Below are positions 1-10,640 of a DNA stretch of 64,000 bases, one piece after another. The notes beneath the pieces are model-generated. The model had not been told where the DNA came from, made no database searches, and was given only the letters and a program-made list of their open reading frames with translations. Origin of the DNA: Metellina segmentata (taxonomy: Eukaryota; Arthropoda; Arachnida; Araneae; Tetragnathidae); assembly GCA_947359465.1 (NCBI GenBank), contig OX375877.1, positions 58,067,359 through 58,131,358 of the forward strand. The letters are read 5' to 3'. Position numbers and translations under genes: made by a program. Every line of letters starts with the position of its first letter. The stretch's first letter is position 1.

Positions 1-2
1 GG

Positions 3-330
3 TATTATGTACCTGGATCGATCAATCCGGTGGATCTACCCTCCGGAGGTTGTTCCGCTCTATAATTGTTGGAGACAGAGTGGTGGCAATGTACTACTTA
101 GTTCTATTACCCATCTGATGAATGGCCAAGATCTGAATTCGTGAATGAAGAAGTGTTGAAGGAAAAGAGGAAAGAAATATACTGCTTGACAATTCCTAAG
201 GAACAACCGATTTATGTAAAACTGCGATTCGGAAAGCCGCTCAATCGTAGAAAATGTAAGTGCAGAGGGTACAGTAGAGCAAGGTCTCTTATCTGTATAA
301 AAGACAGCACACACCAGCTGTTCGTTAATT
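3..330 (+). pseudogene. pol: BEL/Pao pol fragment, RNase H to integrase junction
   Basis: Reading frame 3 from the window start gives a degenerate form of the segment that precedes integrase in BEL/Pao polyproteins: a VPGSINPVDLPSGGCS stretch (family form is PGxxNPADLPSRG), then a Trp-Trp pair and YPSDEWPRSEFVNEEVLKE, followed by a Lys/Arg-rich part. Two in-frame stops (about 63 and 93) break it. From about 250 on, the similarity I recognise fades before the Tc1-like relic starts. The RNase H domain itself lies upstream, outside the window. Identification rests on motif recognition; the family assignment is firm because the matching C-terminal part follows downstream. Confidence 0.75.
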
Positions 331-429
331 GGAATTTCAAACAGTAAAGTATCTACAGAAAATCACTATTTAAGGTTTTGAAAACCGTTGAGATAAATTC
401 AGTTTTGTGACGCAAGTATCAAGTGGAGA

Positions 430-1340
430 ATGTCCGTAAGGCATCATTTGAGTGAATTTGACCGTGGGCAAGCAGTTGGGGCAGCTCGAAGCTGGGCAAA
501 GTGTCACCCAAGTTGTCGCAGCAATGCGTGTCATAAAGCGTCATTTCGCGGTAATAAAGAGCCGCGGAAGGTGGAAATGCTTTGAGAAAGCATGTTGGTG
601 GTCGTGATAGGAGCACCACACCTAGAGATGATGTACATATGTGCCTAACAGCAATAAGGAACAAACATCTCACTCCGGGACAGATTGGTTCAGAGCTTGC
701 AACCGCTACCGGCACTCGTGTATCTGCCAAAACAATTTCTCGGCGATTAAATCAAGTTCGCTTGTATACACGGAAGCCTGTTAAGTGCGTTCCGTTATAA
801 CCATGCCATCGTCGGGAAAAGTTACGCTGGTACAAAGAACACATTCGTTGGAATCGTCAACAGTGGTCCAGAGACATGTTCTCCGACGAATCCCGATTCA
901 CATCGAAAATGGATTATGGATACCAACTACTGTGGAGAGAGAGAGGAGAACCCGTTTAACTCCACAGAATGCTAGTGAGGTTGATCATTATGGCCGAGGG
1001 GGTCATGGTGTGAGCAGGCATTATGCATAATGACAGAACACAGCTACACATCTTTGACGCAGGGGCCTTGACATCACAGCGGTATTGCACGGATATTCTC
1101 CTGGGCCATGTTCGTTTATTTCGGGGTGCAATGGGTCCAGACTTTCTGTTCATGGAAGACAATGCATGCCCGCACAGAACAGTCGATGTCTCTGAGACAC
1201 TAAAGAGCGAAGATATTGAGTGCATGGAATGGCTTGCGTATTCACCGGACTTAAATCCTATTGAACATGCTTGGGATGATCTTTGTAGACTTGTTTCACA
1301 AAGAAATCGCTTGTCTATTCTCATGCGCTGTCTATTGGGC
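430..1340 (+). pseudogene. Tc1-like transposase relic (DD34E type) inside the BEL/Pao element
   Basis: A cut-and-paste transposase of the Tc1 group. The start at 430 gives MSVRHHLSEFDRGQAVG, the usual N-terminal helix-turn-helix opening; after a frameshift near 470 the second DNA-binding part follows (TTPRDD, LTPGQIGSELATATG). The catalytic part shows all three acidic sites: FSDESRF (about 875), FMEDNACPHR (about 1150) and SPDLNPIEHAWD (about 1250). The C-terminus stops near RLSILMRCLL and BEL/Pao sequence resumes at once, so the 3' end and right inverted repeat are missing. Stops and at least two frameshifts make it non-functional. It is younger than the BEL/Pao copy it sits in, unless the junction arose by later deletion. 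Confidence 0.85.
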
Positions 1341-1348
1341 AGTACACA

Positions 1349-2252
1349 TTAATTAGTGGATTCTTTATCTACGCAATCCTTTTTAATGGCTTTGCGCAGA
1401 TTCAAAGCCCGTAGAGGACGAGGTAGAACTATCTATTGTGATAAACGCCCCAATTTTGTGGGAGCTACAAATTTGCTAAGGGCGCTGGACTGACAGTGAG
1501 TGACACTGCTCTTCATCGTATTAAGTGGAAATTAAACCCACCGACTGCCTCTTGACGGAGTGGATGGTGGGAGAGACTGATCGGTATTCTTAAAAGGTTA
1601 TTGAGAAGAGTACTGGCCCGATCTACTTTAACTTATGAACAGATGACGGCGGTTTTATGTGATTGCGAATCCATAATCAATTCTCGACCGTTGACGTATG
1701 TCGTGGATAATGACACAGATCTGGTTCCATTGACTCCTCCAATGTTCCTGCAAGACATAAAAGTGAGTGGTGTTTCTGACTGTGATAGAATTGATCACCA
1801 GAGTCTTAACCAACGTGTTAAGTATCGTCAAAATTTACAAAAAAGCCTTAAGAAATAGATTTCGATCGGAATACTTGGGAGTTCTGCTTCAGAGACCAGA
1901 GCGTAAAAGTGCTGCCAAAGTAGTAGTTGGTGACGTTGTCTTGATTGGAAGCGACAACATCAGTTGGCTCCTTGGGAAAATAGTCGAGGTAATCCCAGGG
2001 AAATATGGCGTTACAAAGCTTGTAAGACTAAAGACTGCAAGGGGTGAGTTGCTTCGACCAATACAACGCATCTATCCTTTAGAAGTGTCAGCAACAGAGT
2101 CAGTTCTAGTTAAAGAAAAATTGTCAAGTACAAAATTAAGTTAGCAACCAACAGTAAGTCAATCAGTTGACTGCAATATTGAATCTTCTGAGGAGGCAAG
2201 AAAAACTAGAGGTGGCCGTATCATTAAGATGCCTCGTAACCTGGACTTGTGA
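1349..2252 (+). pseudogene. pol: BEL/Pao integrase (core end) and C-terminal domain
   Basis: The frame starts with LVDSLSTQSFLMALRRFKARRGR, typical of the BEL/Pao integrase core. CDKRPNFVGATN then stands where the family has SDNGTNFVGA and keeps the second catalytic Asp. The Glu of the third site is in SGWWERLIG (about 1570). The middle part reads cleanly (LLRRVLARSTLTYEQM, INSRPLTY, LTPPMFL) and the C-terminal domain reads VVVGDVVLIG, GKIVEVIPGKYG and LLRPIQRIYPLE. The protein ends TRGGRIIKMPRNLDL before a stop at 2250-2252. A stop at 1553, a frameshift near 1850 and a stop at 2142 inactivate it. The first catalytic Asp is absent, removed with the sequence now occupied by the Tc1-like relic. 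Confidence 0.85.
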
Positions 2253-2335
2253 ACTGTTTACATAATTTTGTTATTGATTATAATTAGTTATAACTAAGTT
2301 AAATTTTAAGATAAAAGTTAGCTTAGGTGGGAGAA

Positions 2336-2656
2336 TGTTGGATTGATACTCTACCTGATTATTATCTTTATTTTGATATATTTGTTAAGTTGCGAATGGC
2401 AACAGTCTAGTTTTTATTATGCACGCAGAGAAATGGTTTTTGAGTTACTTTTCGAATTTCGCTAGAGAAAATTACTGAGTATTATTTACGCCATAATTGC
2501 TGCTGAGTGTTATTTTTTAATTTAAAGCAAAGAGTGTACGTATTACAACTGTAAATAAACTGTTTGAGTACTTGTAATATAAGGTGTTTTTATGGAACAG
2601 CTGACTACACCAACTACACTCTGAATACTTCTGATTCCGAAATACAAAACGGAACA
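2336..2656 (+). repeat. Probable 3' LTR of the BEL/Pao element
   Basis: It begins TGTTGG directly after a purine-rich tract (AGGTGGGAGAA), as expected for an LTR after a polypurine tract, and is placed about 85 bp after the pol stop. It contains an AATAAA at about 2554 and ends best at GGAACA. The partner LTR is outside the window, so the right border is inferred from the TG...CA rule only. Confidence 0.6.
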
Positions 2657-4138
2657 ATAGGCAGGTGTGCACTGTCTTGTTAAAGCTATTTATACATGTG
2701 CTTTTCGTTACCGAAATACCGTTACACACATCCACTCTAAACTTCAAGTCCATTTCTTAACTTAGATTTCAAATACGTGAGTTCGAAATTTTTGGAAACA
2801 CAGTTAAGCCTTTTTAAAAGGTTTTTCTTACGAGTTCAGGGTAGTCAGTCACAACAGAAAGTTCAACCTGTAAAAACTTTAATTTATGGACTGACCGTCT
2901 GAACGATCTGCCGAATAACATTGTCGCGCAAGAGAAATATTGGTTGATAGCTCACCAACAAACAGATTCATTTTACACATATCGCTCCACGATTGCAATA
3001 CTTTCACGACTAAAAGAAACGAATTTCTAGTCTTATGTTTAAAATGACTGCAAATATATGATTCTATATGCTACAAAATTACCATAACTGTAAACTCAGT
3101 TAGAGGGCAGTCTTTCTACACTAAAAACCAGAAATTCATTTTTTTAGTTAAGGCGGCATTGCTGACCTATACTGTTACGAGACTCTTCCTGAATAAAAAT
3201 ATTCATTGACTTTCTACAAAAATATACTTTATTTAATCTAACTCCATAAATGCTACATACAGATATTTACACGACTGCCTTTACAAATATCCTTTTCAGA
3301 ATAATTCTTCAACAACACCACACTGTTGCCATTCTCAGGAAACACTATTATATAAAATATGACAATAACTAAAAATCCAAACATTAATTCGAATTACTTT
3401 TAACATAGGGTGCGATACCACGATTATCGTCATTAGTTACTGGGAAATACAACTCCATTAGCTGCAAATACAATAGATTTTGAATAAGTAATGGCCTTTT
3501 ATAAAAACACAAATGGAAACAATAATGGAACATTTATTTTTTTTCTTGAAAGTTCTATAGTTTGGAAATATTGAATTTATTCTTCATGATGGAGAACTAC
3601 GTAGTAAGCGAAACGATATTTAGGAGGGAGTTCTTTCGCCCATCGCATGAGTTGGGGCCTTGGATAAGTGTTAAAGTTGCCTTGTATGTTTGGCTGACCC
3701 TAACTATCCTTATATTTGTAATAGTTATATCCCTTGTGTTAGGATAAAGCTACCCAAAAAATAATGGGAACTCAAGAGGTTATCCCCTGCCTAAAAATTT
3801 GATGCCCTGGATTACCCTTGATACTCTTTTAATCCCTTTTGAATTCTTTAGTTGAAATAATATTCTAAATTAAGCAGACTACTTATAACCAAATTGTTTT
3901 GTTTCCAAATGGCATATTTTATTTAAAAAAAAAAACTTATCGTAGTTTGAACTGTATAACAAATTAATAAACATTTTAACGAAACGTATTTTTTAAAATC
4001 ACCGTTAACAAGGAAAATAACAGTTTTTAAACTATTGAATATCAATTTGCCAATAATTAGTGTTAAAGTCTGTACGATAGATGGCAGCACGAATGGAAAC
4101 TAAACATTTAAAAATCTCTTTTCAATAACATTTTTGTG
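2657..4138. other. Unassigned AT-rich DNA
   Basis: No recognisable gene, RNA or repeat structure apart from one small open frame described separately (3562-3747). Composition is AT-rich with homopolymer runs. Confidence 0.5.
3562..3747 (+). CDS. Doubtful small open frame with a hydrophobic C-terminus
   Basis: Sixty-one codons with no recognised relative. The last third (about residues 36-61) is a continuous run of Val, Leu, Ile, Phe and Ala and would make one membrane span, with charged residues (RREFFRPSHE) just before it. There is no neighbouring coding sequence, no clear splice site and no promoter evidence. It may be chance, or a fragment of an exon. I list it because its composition differs from the surrounding AT-rich frames. 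Confidence 0.12.
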   Translation: MEILNLFFMMENYVVSETIFRREFFRPSHELGPWISVKVALYVWLTLTILIFVIVISLVLG

Positions 4139-4207
4139 GGCTCGTCGCCAATAGCCCTCTGTATTGCTCCATTGTGCGACGTTGATTAACTACCTAACTA
4201 CCATGAT
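4139..4207 (+). repeat. SINE 3'-part fragment, copy 1
   Basis: Matches, in opposite orientation, the body of the full SINE at 57899-58227: the blocks CGTCGCCAATAGCC and GTGCGACGTTGATTAAC correspond to the reverse complement of its GGGCTATTGACGACG and GTTAACGTCGTAC blocks. Only the tail-side third is present; the tRNA-like head is absent. Confidence 0.6.
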
Positions 4208-4493
4208 AATGGTAAAAGAAAAATTTTGAAGTTTGAAATTCTTTGAAACCTATGCTGGTCAGAGGTGGAACTGGAGTGGACAAGGGGCTATGGAGCTCCT
4301 TATTTTCTAATTAAAATCTATAATTTTCTATAAAAAGATATACATATGTAGCAATATATGCATGAGATGTATACATTTTTGTATTCTTCAAATTTAGTAA
4401 TATCTATTTTATTCTTAAAATCTAAAGTGAGGAGGGGGCTGCTTAGGTGTTGACCTAGCCATCCGATCAAGGTTCGAAATTGCAAGTGTTGGT

Positions 4494-4580
4494 TTTGGAT
4501 CTTCCTCACCGGGATTGATCCCGGACCTAGTAAACAGTCCATTACACTGTCCCAGTGCGACATTAATTAACTAATTACTT
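4494..4580 (+). repeat. SINE 3'-part fragment, copy 2
   Basis: Same family and orientation as 4139-4207. Shared blocks are GATCCCGGACC and GTGCGACATTAATTAAC. It keeps slightly more of the body than copy 1. A GGATCAATCCC on its minus strand resembles a tRNA B box but falls inside the SINE body when aligned to the full copy. Confidence 0.55.
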
Positions 4581-4674
4581 ATGTACTTTTATTCTGAAAA
4601 TAACTATTACCTTATTAATCAACACTTATAGTGCGAACTAATATTCAATTGCATCAATATTAGTTAGAGGTAAG

Positions 4675-4805
4675 GTAAGGAAATTTCAATTAACGTCGTA
4701 CTAGAGCAACAACACAACGGGCTATTGACGACGCTCAGGGATCAATCCCACAAGGGAAAGATCCGAGGACACCACATAATTTTGAACCATGATCAGATGA
4801 CGCAA
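4675..4805 (-). repeat. SINE fragment, copy 3, with TTACC-type tail
   Basis: Aligns closely in the same orientation as the full copy at 57899-58227 (TAACGTCGTACTAGAGCAAC, then CGGGCTATTGACGAC and GGGAAAGATCCGAGGACA). It stops near 4805, right before an (AT)n run, so the tRNA-derived head is missing. The tail at the left is GGTAAGGTAAGG, read as CCTTACC repeats on the element strand. Confidence 0.7.
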
Positions 4806-4811
4806 TAGAAA

Positions 4812-4813
<2 letters not shown>

Positions 4814-4879
<66 letters not shown>
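4814..4879. repeat. (AT)n microsatellite
   Basis: About 33 uninterrupted AT dinucleotides next to the truncated SINE copy 3. Confidence 0.97.
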
Positions 4880-4881
<2 letters not shown>

Positions 4882-5555
4882 GTAACCTAGTATAATGATT
4901 TAATGTATATACTTGTCAGAGCGGCCGAGCGATGTCTACTTTGCAAGACAATTTGTGTAGTTGTGGCTAAGAACAGAGGGACACTGCTTACCAAATTTGG
5001 ACATACACGTTTATTTTGTACAACATTATACGCAGTTTTCGATATATACACCGCACCGTCCCGTGCCTAAAAAAACACGTTCACTCCAACCTAATAAGAC
5101 CACCGGTTCCACCGCCTCCCCGAACTACACTGTCGTCTTCACTCCCTTCTTTTCGTCCTCCGGGGTCGGGGCCAACCACCGAACACTCCGTGGGGGGGGG
5201 GGTAATGCTGACTGAGAGAGGAATAGAACAGGAGCCACAAGAACGACCGTTCTTATATGTGTCCATGACACCCGTCCGAAGATCGTAACAATACTGTATA
5301 GATGTAAGGATGTATAAATGTAATGTAATGTGCTCTAACATTCTGGGTAGACATGTCACCTTGGTGGCTTGCTCTACTCATCCAACCACACTTATTTAAA
5401 CTGGTACAGTGTCTCGCGACACTAGGTACGGGAGTGTCTGTTGGTGTTAGTTAGTTAGTAATTCCAACAGGTGTGAGAAGTTACAGGTATGAGAACTGAG
5501 AACGTAAAGTGAAAATCTTCACAATACCATGAATTGGATAGACAGGCAGTGTAAG
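4880..5555. other. Unassigned stretch, GC-richer than its surroundings
   Basis: Contains a C-rich stretch (5050-5170), an 11-bp G run near 5193 and short TAATGTAATG-like repeats (about 5308-5330). Open frames on both strands here overlap each other and match nothing I recognise. It could be part of a repeat of unknown class. Confidence 0.4.
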
Positions 5556-5559
5556 ATCC

Positions 5560-5900
5560 TGTAAAGGGTATATCAGAGGAGATTACCTGTTGGCATTACC
5601 TTTCCAGCATGTCACAAACCTTCCATAGAGGGCTGAGATCCCGACTTTGCTGAGGCCAGGGAAGATGTTGAAAGTTAGATGGATGTTGTGTGAACTACTC
5701 TCGTACGTTGCACGCTCAGTTATGGTTGCCATTATCGCCCATGAAAGATCCGTTACCTTCAAAGTAAAAATATAACATTGCAGGATGCACTTTATCTGAC
5801 AGGATGTTCAAGTAGTGCATGGCTGTAAAGTGACAAGGGAAAGGATACAAATAAATCCCTGGCCACTACTGACTCCAATGATTATACACAGTAACAATTC
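5560..5900 (-). pseudogene. Tc1-like transposase relic, second acidic site region
   Basis: On the minus strand the frame reads MHYLNILSDKVHPAMLYFYF, then FMGDNGNHN, the place of the second catalytic Asp in Tc1-like transposases, and after frame changes WPQQSRDLS and LWKVCDMLERQ, matching the family's PQSPDLNPIE...W..LE segment. The third acidic residue region is degraded. No N-terminal domain or terminal repeats are visible. This is a different lineage from the copies at 430-1340 and 17500-17855. Confidence 0.6.
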
Positions 5901-6289
5901 CAGGAGGTTGAAACAATTAATTTAATTTTTAAAAAACATATTTACAACGCAAAGTTTACAAGTCAGAAATGATATAAGAGGCGTTACTTCACGCCTTAAC
6001 TAAACAGTTGATCTTTTCCGGACGGAAGTGCAGAGAACGATGAGAGACGTGGAGAGTGTGGTAGAAAAGTTCTGCTTCTAAATACTCTCGATCGTCTTAC
6101 GTCATGACCGAAGGCTTTTAACGCAAGTTGTGCCGTCTATTGCATTGTCTACCTTCCAGAATCACAGGACTAGTTCCAAATCAGCCGAACATGTTCCACG
6201 CCATGATACTACCACCAGATCCTTGAGCTGTACGAATAAGACAAGCTATTTCCTGGAGGCCTCTGGAAACAACAGGTTCATTACAAGTA

Positions 6290-7594
6290 TACAGAGACTG
6301 TTCACACATTTTTTTAGACAATGTATATTGTATGCACAAAACTAAATTACATAAAATTCTTGTGTTTTAAATGTTCTATTTGATAGCCCTTATTCTGAAT
6401 TATCTTTCGACACCGTAATTTCCAGGATAATAATGCCTTTTGAAGTGACAGAAGAGGTATTCTCTCCCATTCCTCCTGAACAGCTTTCCAGAGTCCTGTA
6501 AGGGTTGTGGGACGACGTTTGGATAATGCAGATTTTAAAAGTCCGAAAGCACAAAAATCCATAGGTGATACATCGGAAGATTTAGTAGGGATATCAGTGA
6601 AGGGTATGGCCTTGATACCGGTTTTATGTTCCATATCTTTTAGGAAATTTACAGTGGATTTTAATGTGTGACTGCTAGCTTTGTCTTGATGGAGTTCCAT
6701 AGATTGATGGCACTGTGGGTAAAGCGATAGTATTTCATTCAGAAAATTGGCGATAAAATATGTTCCTGATAGTATTTGGAGTTAATCTTGACATTTTTTT
6801 CCACTCTGTTTATTTTTAACTTGAAATTATATGAAAAACCAGCAACAATCATGAATCACTTAGAAAAACTTTCTTTAGATTCTCTGAACCATGTACTTAA
6901 ATTCCCCCCCCCCCCTTTTATGATAATAAATGGCTCTTTTTTTGCTGCAATCATTTAAATACACACATGATTCATCTATTGTGACAATTTTTTTCCATTT
7001 TTCTTTGGATGAGTGTTTCTCATATAGAATTCGGCAGCGTGTACTGCGTTCAGCGATATGCTTTGGAGAAAGACACCGCATTGCGTTTTTTCGCTTTCTC
7101 AAGATTCAAATCAACGTTTATCATTTTCTTTACAGTGGACACCGAGCATTTTAATGATTTTGAAACTGTCCTTTGACTAGGGGGATTTTCTTTTAACATT
7201 AAACAACGTACCTTTGCAATAGTCGAAGATGTCCGTTTCTTCCTTAGATACTTGTTTGGAATTTTTGTCCCACTTGATGCTCCAATTTGCCATTTTTTTA
7301 TTTTCTTCTTGACTATATTACCTATTGACGCTTTAGATATCACAAAACCATGACTCTCACATCAATTTTGGATAACGAAATATGAATATTTCTCTTCGGA
7401 AAGAGCATAAATATAGCCTTCGAACCACTGCTTCGTTAAAAACGCCATTTTGAATAAAAACAAACCTCTCAAGCGGCAGACGACAATTTTGACTTTTAAA
7501 AACATAGTACAACTGCGATTATTTCTTTTGCAGCAAACGATTTTTTATTACCGCTAACCAAAATCGTCTAAAAAATGTGCGAACAGCCTCTGTA
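6290..7594 (-). mobile_element. Tc1/mariner-type element with both TIRs, DD41D transposase relic
   Basis: Terminal inverted repeats of about 28 bp face each other: left 6292-6319 (CAGAGACTGTTCACACATTT...) and right 7566-7592, whose reverse complement starts CAGAGGCTGTTCGCACATTT. They differ by two substitutions and one T in a homopolymer. TA dinucleotides flank both ends, as expected for this superfamily. The roughly 1.3-kb size is typical of a complete element. One transposase relic fills the interior on the minus strand. Confidence 0.88.
6347..7448 (-). pseudogene. DD41D transposase relic of a Tc1/mariner element
   Basis: The start at 7448 gives MAFLTKQWFEGYIYAL. The N-terminal helix-turn-helix part follows (KASIGNIVKKKIKKW, then RTVSKSLKCSVSTVKKMI). 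The first catalytic Asp is in KIVTIDESCVYL, followed after a frame change by FMIVAGFSYNFKLK. The second is in LHQDKASSHT and the third in SSDVSPMDFCAFG. Exactly 41 residues separate the second and third Asp in one uninterrupted frame, which defines the DD41D spacing; as I recall, that spacing marks the rosa-type group. Stops near 7360, around 6870, and a frame change near 6870-6890 (at a C11 run) inactivate it. Confidence 0.82.
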
Positions 7595-7646
7595 TATTTT
7601 CAAATTTAAGTATAAAAAGGATCAAAAGGATTATTACAAGTTATAC

Positions 7647-7741
7647 TAGTGCTTCCCAAACTTATCGAAGTCATGGCACCCTGAAGATAATTAGAATTTT
7701 CACACGGCACCCTCGTCATGTAATATCTATCTGTGGTACAT

Positions 7742-7783
<42 letters not shown>

Positions 7784-8167
7784 CATATTTGTACGACTTT
7801 GAAGAAGAAATTAGAGAAGTGGTAAGAACATAGACATAATTGATGCAACTCGCATTTAAAATTCACACAAATACTTTAATTGTACTTAATAGGAAAACAC
7901 AGGTGTAGGTGAGAAAATTTAAATAAAATTACCTTCAACATGCTCTTAGAGGTATATGCGTGTGTTTAGTACGACAGGTGAGCCTGCTGCTCACTGCACA
8001 ATTGTTCGAATCGTGGAATTAAGATACTGCTACTCGCATTTCTTTTACATTAATTTTCGAACGATATTTGCTTCTTATAATAGAAACTGCTTCATGGGCG
8101 CTTCGTGGACCCTAATCTCTCTACGTGGCACCCTGGGGTGCCACGACACACACTTTGAGAACCCCCG
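7647..8167. mobile_element. hAT-like MITE with 8-bp target duplication
   Basis: Starts TAGTGCTTCCCAAAC and ends CTTTGAGAACCCCCG, imperfect inverted termini of the hAT MITE type. It is flanked by AGTTATAC (7639-7646) and AGTTATAT (8168-8175), an 8-bp target duplication with one change. Subterminal blocks CATGGCACCCTG (left) and GGCACCCTGGGGTGCCACG (right) are related. No transposase is encoded. An (AT)n run sits inside. Confidence 0.8.
7741..7782. repeat. (AT)n microsatellite inside the MITE
   Basis: About 20 AT/TA dinucleotides, interior to the hAT-like MITE. Confidence 0.95.
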
Positions 8168-8540
8168 AGTTATATCATTGACTATAGTTTTAATTTTGAA
8201 TATTATTTTCCTCAACAAACTAATAGTGCAAGAAGTTACGATGTAGAACTGTCAAATTGAAGATGAATGAGCGGAAGAACTATCAGTTGCAAGTGAAGAA
8301 CGCGATCCAGTCGTCAGTGACTTATGTCAGTGTTGCATTCCTCTCTATGAACTTACGCTCTTTTGGGATAGGCCAAGGTACTATCAGAAATCCACTAGTT
8401 TTAAAATATATTTTGCAAACGATATAATATAAAATATATTTTTTGGATTCGGCCACTTTTCTGCTTTGATAACCTTAATTATTGGTGAGATGAGGGTATT
8501 TTTTGATTGGGAGGTCATTTCTATACAGCTAACGAAAAAC

Positions 8541-8760
8541 AAATGTATAAATGTAAATGTAAATGTAAAAATGTAAATGCAAAAATGTAAATGTAAAAAT
8601 GTAAATGTAAAAATGTAAATGTAAAAAAGTAAATGTAAAAAAGTAAATGTAAAAAATGCAAATGTAAAAATGTAAATGTTAAAATGTAAATGTAAAAATG
8701 TAAATGTAAAAATTTAAAAACGTAAATGTAAATGCCAAAAATGTAAAAATAAATAAAAAA
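8541..8760. repeat. AAATGT-based minisatellite
   Basis: Repeats of AAATGTAA and AAAAATGTAAATGT with point changes cover about 200 bp. The minus-strand open frame across it (Phe/Tyr/Ile/His-rich, FTFLHLHFYIYI-like) is only the translation of the repeat. Confidence 0.93.
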
Positions 8761-8769
8761 ACGAAACAT

Positions 8770-9639
8770 CACGCAGCAATAATATTTTCATACATTTAAA
8801 AAAGAATATGATGTGGATGCTAAAATTAACTGACAGTAATCGTAGGTTTTTTTCATACTTTTATTCCATATTTCATTCCTTACCTAAGCATCATTTTCTC
8901 ACATTCTGCATTTTATATTTTCATATTTGTGTTCACTCAAAAGATTTCGAGCAAATCATTTTCTATAAATCTCTAATGATATGGTTTCGAATGCATTTTC
9001 AATTATTTATTCATATGTATATGAATTTATTTATTTGCCTGAGAAAAATACGTTTGATTTTAGAGCAAAATGAACTCAGCAACAAATTAAGGAATGAGTG
9101 GAAAAAGTTAACCGTTAACTTATTTTCTGAACACCTAAATGATAATTATAACATTATATGAAAGAGAATAAAAGATAGTCTGACCACTTTTCAATTTACA
9201 TTTAATTAATTCAACCCCAACTACACTGGGTTATTCCGCAAGTTTAAAACGAAATGCAAAATTTGACGAAAATATCAACTGTATAATAAAAATAGAATTT
9301 ATACTATTTTTTGTGTTTGAACATCATTTGTATACACAAAAACTTAATAAATATTAATATTGTTATCTGAAAGTTAAGTGAACTTTTCTAGAAAATTATC
9401 TTTAGTATCAATCAGCACTGAAGTACATATTAAAATTTTAAAATTGTTGCAAAGAAGCAGTCTTTTTGTAATCATGATCGTTGCAAAAAGTAATTAACTA
9501 AACAGCTAAAAAAATATGCTACTAATATTTTCAATGATCTTTAAAGTTCACTTTAGGATACAAAATCAGTTGAATTCATACTATTTTAAAATAATAAAGA
9601 TTCATAGCTCCATAAATATCTTTTCCACAAAAAGTATTC
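8770..9639. other. AT-rich DNA, nothing recognised
   Basis: No coding or structural signal seen. Confidence 0.5.
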
Positions 9640-10640
9640 AACATTGTAATTAAACAATATTTACATACAAACAATTTTTACATGCCAACAAGATTAGTTT
9701 CTTTAAAAAATTTCAATATTGATTAACCTATATCAGACAACAAATTCAACATTTTCCCAACAAAATTTAAAAGTTTAATTAAATCTACTTAAATCAAATT
9801 TCAATGTTAATTCAAACACTTTCAACATTAAATTGAGTTAATCATCAGTGATATAATCATCGACAGAACCCTGTGGAAAAAACTATCGTTAAATTTTTCT
9901 AAGAGAAATTTCATCATTGAAAATTTTTTTTGTCGAAGTAATTTAGAGGTGAACAAAACAACGAATAGCATTTGGTCGCAATTAAATTTGAAAGTAGCAA
10001 ATGTGACTACATTTAAGCAAATCAACGTTGAACATGTGACTAAATACCAGTTACTAAACAAATTTTTAACGCTTAAAAAATCGCTAGATTTAATTAATAG
10101 AACATTGAAAAAAAAAAAAAAACAGCTATATAACCAATTTTCAATGTTGAACAAATGATTAAAAACGAAATTTCACCATTGAAAAATGGTTAGATAAAAA
10201 CAAATTAGCAATGAACAAATTTACGAAAAACAGTGATATCAACCAAATTTCAAAGTTGATAAAATGGTATGATAAATGCACAAATTAATATTGAACTAAG
10301 GACTAATTTACAGTAGTTTTAAAATAAAACTTCAAAGTTGAAATAATGGTTAGATCAAAACAAATCATTGTAGAACAAAGGGCTCAATAACAGTAGTACT
10401 AATCAATTCAGACGTTGAAAGAACCAAAAATGTCATATGACAAACCAAAGTTGAGATATATCAAAAGCAAAATAACATTTTTTTCACCCAAATTTCAACT
10501 TTCAAAGTATCACTTAAGCAATATTATTTCAAAGTTACAAAAATTGCACTGACATTGAAAATCGCTTTTATTTCCAAATGCTGAATGATTAGAAAAACGT
10601 AGTACATTGAAAATAATTTTTAAATGGTTACTCAACTATA
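9640..10640. repeat. Degenerate tandem array, unit about 80 bp
   Basis: Recurring blocks in the order CAAATTTCAAAGTTGA, AAATGGTTAGAT, AACAAATTA, GAACAAA and ACAGTAGT return at roughly 75-100 bp intervals; the clearest units run 10137-10242, 10243-10325 and 10326-10404. Divergence is high, and left of 10100 units are recognised only by CAATGTTGAA and CAACATTGA words. The borders are approximate. Confidence 0.6.

Larger units (their letters stand above)
1..2656 (+). mobile_element. 3' portion of a BEL/Pao LTR retrotransposon, interrupted by a Tc1-like relic
   Basis: The window opens inside the pol gene of a BEL/Pao element. The order seen is: RNase H/integrase junction (about 3-250), a Tc1-like relic (about 430-1340), the integrase core end and C-terminal domain (1349-2252), a purine-rich tract just before 2336, and a terminal LTR with a poly(A) signal. 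The 5' LTR, gag and most of pol lie left of the window or are lost. The integrase N-terminal part is missing between the two pol pieces, so insertion was accompanied or followed by deletion. The coding parts carry stops and frame changes, so the copy is dead. Confidence 0.85.

Noticed and set aside
4494..4563. GGATCAATCCC on the minus strand looked like a tRNA B box
   Set aside because: The region aligns with the body of the full SINE at 57899-58227, not with its tRNA head.
8521..8772. Minus-strand frame of 83 codons rich in Phe, Leu and His
   Set aside because: It is the translation of the AAATGT minisatellite.
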